A stretch of DNA of 59,581 nt. It comes from Salibaculum sp031581025 (GTDB taxonomy: Bacteria; Pseudomonadota; Alphaproteobacteria; Rhodobacterales; Rhodobacteraceae). Location of the stretch: NCBI RefSeq assembly GCF_031581025.1, contig NZ_JAVLCA010000013.1; one strand, given 5' to 3'. This document shows positions 58,023 through 59,581 of the stretch, in pieces. The notes beneath the pieces were generated by a model, which saw only the letters and a list, made by a program, of their open reading frames with translations, was not told where the DNA came from and did not search any database. A program made the translations under genes and the position numbers. Every line of letters starts with the position of its first letter. The first letter of the stretch is position 1.

Positions 58023-59129
58023 CTATTGCGGTAAAGTCTCGCCAAACGCGTCGGCCATTGCGTTTGTAAGGGCGGGGTCTTCTACGAGTTCCCTGTGGCC
58101 AATGCTGCCATCCCGCTTCCATCCGTTCGTAATTGCGACGCAGTGTGCAAACTCCATACCGCGGTGATCCATCGCCTTGTCGACAGAGACGAAGTCGGGT
58201 TTGTGGATATCCCAACCGACACCGCGGAGGATGCCGCGCGGATTAATGCAGTACTTTGTTGAGTCGAGACCCTGTTTCGGGTCCCGGAGCCTGCGATCAC
58301 CATGGCGCCGACGCTCTTCCGTACCGTTCACCGGGTAGCAATTGCGCCCCCGAATTGGCGTAAACCCCCAAAATCTTCTCCGCGCGAGGTCGAAGACATT
58401 ACGACCCCTCGTATTTGGAAGCACCAGTTCATCCAGGTCACATACAAGGACTGCGCGCGCGCGAGACAAAAATCGCATGCGGGCAATATTAAGAGCGGCG
58501 GTCTGGAAAAAGAGGGCATCATTTTTATGCGACCCGATGGCAAGACCGCCCCACTTTGCTGGAATGGAAAGAACCCTGAAGGCCGTCAGGCCGGCGGTGT
58601 CAAGCTCTGACGCGATGGCCTCCAACGGATAGGCGTCTGATCCATTGTCGACGACAAGCAACCCCTCAAGATCTTGGTGCCGTTTGTGAAACCGCGCAAA
58701 GTCACCGATCCAGGCTGGGTCGTTGTTCTTGTTGAAGATCACGCTGCAATTGAGACCTGCGAAAGTGCTTTCTTCGCAAGCACTCAGCGAAAGGTCTGCA
58801 GTGAACTTATCCATTTTTAGAGAGAGGATTTTGGGGTCTTTAGGCGCGCTGAGCAGAACCTCATCTGACCGCCGCCGAGAGGTGATCTTGCGGATTTTGC
58901 TGGGGATACCGTCGCACGCAATTGCCGCAGCCTTAAGTGCCGGGCACAAGTTGCGTAGTGACGGGCCAACCAGCATTACGCCCCGCCCCGTGGCGAAGGC
59001 GTCATAGAAGAGCGTTTCTCGATCGTAGGCCGCAGCAAACGCAGCGGAACGCGCCGCTTCGGGGACATTGAAATCACGGCGTCCAACCTCGGGTGGAAGG
59101 CGAAGCGTTGCCCCGGTGACTATAGACAT
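58023..59129 (-). CDS. Glycosyltransferase-like protein (family 2/92 type)
   Basis: This 368-residue protein begins MSIVTGATLRLPPEVGRRDF. The second half is a GT-A type domain: 'CSVIFNKNNDPAWIGDFARF', 'LEGLLVVDNGSDAYPLEAIA', and the metal-binding D-x-D in 'RAVLVCDLDELVLPNTRGRN'. 'GFTPIRGRNCYPVNGTEERR' follows. It probably modifies surface polysaccharide; the sugar is unknown. A ribosome-binding site (gggggaaa) fits ATG 59129. Its GC content and codon use are clearly lower than those of the rest of the window, a sign of transfer. Confidence 0.78.
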   Translation of the reverse strand: MSIVTGATLRLPPEVGRRDFNVPEAARSAAFAAAYDRETLFYDAFATGRGVMLVGPSLRNLCPALKAAAIACDGIPSKIRKITSRRRSDEVLLSAPKDPKILSLKMDKFTADLSLSACEESTFAGLNCSVIFNKNNDPAWIGDFARFHKRHQDLEGLLVVDNGSDAYPLEAIASELDTAGLTAFRVLSIPAKWGGLAIGSHKNDALFFQTAALNIARMRFLSRARAVLVCDLDELVLPNTRGRNVFDLARRRFWGFTPIRGRNCYPVNGTEERRRHGDRRLRDPKQGLDSTKYCINPRGILRGVGWDIHKPDFVSVDKAMDHRGMEFAHCVAITNGWKRDGSIGHRELVEDPALTNAMADAFGETLPQ

Positions 59130-59285
59130 CCGTTTCCCCCTTAAGCCAACACTTCCCAATCGACATCTCCAATTGGCCTGCGGCACGACGGAGAGATCGC
59201 CGGACGAGGCCGTACAGTCAAGCATTTCCACTCGCCGGACCTCTCTCGGGCTGGCGCAGACCTTCGGTTGTAGGTGTTTCAGGCC

Positions 59286-59522
59286 ATGCGAGGGGGTTAT
59301 CGTCTTCGTTTTGAGGCGTTTTCAGCGCCTCGGACAGACCTGTTGCGGCTGTTTCGTTCAGTTTGGGTCTGGAGTGCGGTCACGCGCACAGCGGTGTCGT
59401 TCGCAGTCGGCGAATGGCGGCGAGGATGGTGCAGACCATCGGGCCGGGCGGTTCGCGACCAGCGATTCTGCAAACTCTGCTCTCGGCGCAATGCCGATGC
59501 AGGAACCCTCACCGGCCCCTAA
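59286..59522 (+). CDS. Doubtful small ORF in the right-hand gap
   Basis: The gap 59130-59518 (389 bases) has no confident gene. An open frame from ATG 59286 reads MRGGYRLRFEAFSAPRTDLL and then 'VWSAVTRTAVSFAVGEWRRG' with a protein-like composition, but it lacks a clear ribosome-binding site and a known relative. It may be a degraded gene or chance. I saw no RNA gene or repeat in this stretch. Confidence 0.22.
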   Translation: MRGGYRLRFEAFSAPRTDLLRLFRSVWVWSAVTRTAVSFAVGEWRRGWCRPSGRAVRDQRFCKLCSRRNADAGTLTGP

Positions 59523-59581
59523 CTGTAGCGCGGCAGCGCCGCCGCCTCGGCGGCAAGGGCGGTGATCCCGGCCCAGTCGCG
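59519..59581 (-). CDS. C-terminus of an unidentified protein (partial)
   Basis: At the very end, the minus strand encodes RDWAGITALAAEAAALPRYS then TAG. The Ala-rich helix with genome-typical codons looks like the end of a real gene that starts outside the window. It is too short to identify. Confidence 0.4.
   Translation of the reverse strand, partial: RDWAGITALAAEAAALPRYS

Overview
The window is GC-rich, densely coded DNA from an alphaproteobacterium of the Rhodobacteraceae (Roseobacter/Rhodobacter group). The signs are a Rhodobacter-type gene transfer agent (GTA) tail module, a three-gene PDH operon with an extra lipoyl domain on E1-beta, a heterotetrameric sarcosine oxidase operon, a TAT-exported TRAP binding protein, a form II CO-dehydrogenase-like molybdenum hydroxylase and an infC gene with an AUA start. 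No rRNA, tRNA, CRISPR array or intact insertion sequence was seen.

Layout: 1-8737 is the 3' part of a GTA cluster (gp7 to gp15 plus a linked unknown gene). Two lesions suggest decay. The left edge joins a portal-protein fragment directly to the end of gp6, with the capsid genes missing, and gp12 carries an in-frame TAG. 8647-9884 holds a DksA/TraR-like zinc-finger gene and cysE. 9960-13718 is pdhA-pdhB-pdhC. 13881-16579 has ftsB, class I aldolase (fda) and pgk on the minus strand. 16710-20862 has two cyclophilins, a DUF3179 protein, selO and a CBS-domain membrane protein. 20884-23756 has a GNAT acetyltransferase, a nucleoside hydrolase and a Rieske oxygenase with a small partner gene. 23910-26508 is the ilvBN operon (branched-chain amino acid synthesis), with a complete attenuator: promoter, leader peptide and terminator. 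26618-28805 is DUF1289-ruvX-ccmI. 28992-34281 is soxBDAG, which oxidises sarcosine to glycine and makes H2O2. It is followed by sodB.

34818-36591 has an endonuclease/exonuclease/phosphatase-family lipoprotein and a LOG-type protein. 36657-44012 runs from a LysM protein through xdhC and a molybdopterin-binding protein to coxS-coxL-coxM, that is, an enzyme together with its likely maturation factors. Then come a phasin-like gene, infC, a repetitive acidic membrane-anchored protein and a TRAP transporter (46918-51529). 51621-57555 holds bpt, RDD, DUF2852, YbaK-like, SnoaL-like, glnE and a small unknown gene. The right end (57556-59581) is visibly less GC-rich. It carries a coiled-coil protein and a glycosyltransferase and looks like an accessory segment.

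I found no convincing wholly new multi-gene system. The most notable observations are the two GTA lesions, the ilv attenuator with a separate pair of palindromes between ilvB and ilvN, an array of perfect palindromes with GTCGAC cores at gene 3' ends, the AUA start of infC, the 138-bp identity between the pdhB and pdhC lipoyl domains, and an apparent stop-loss in the gene convergent with sodB.
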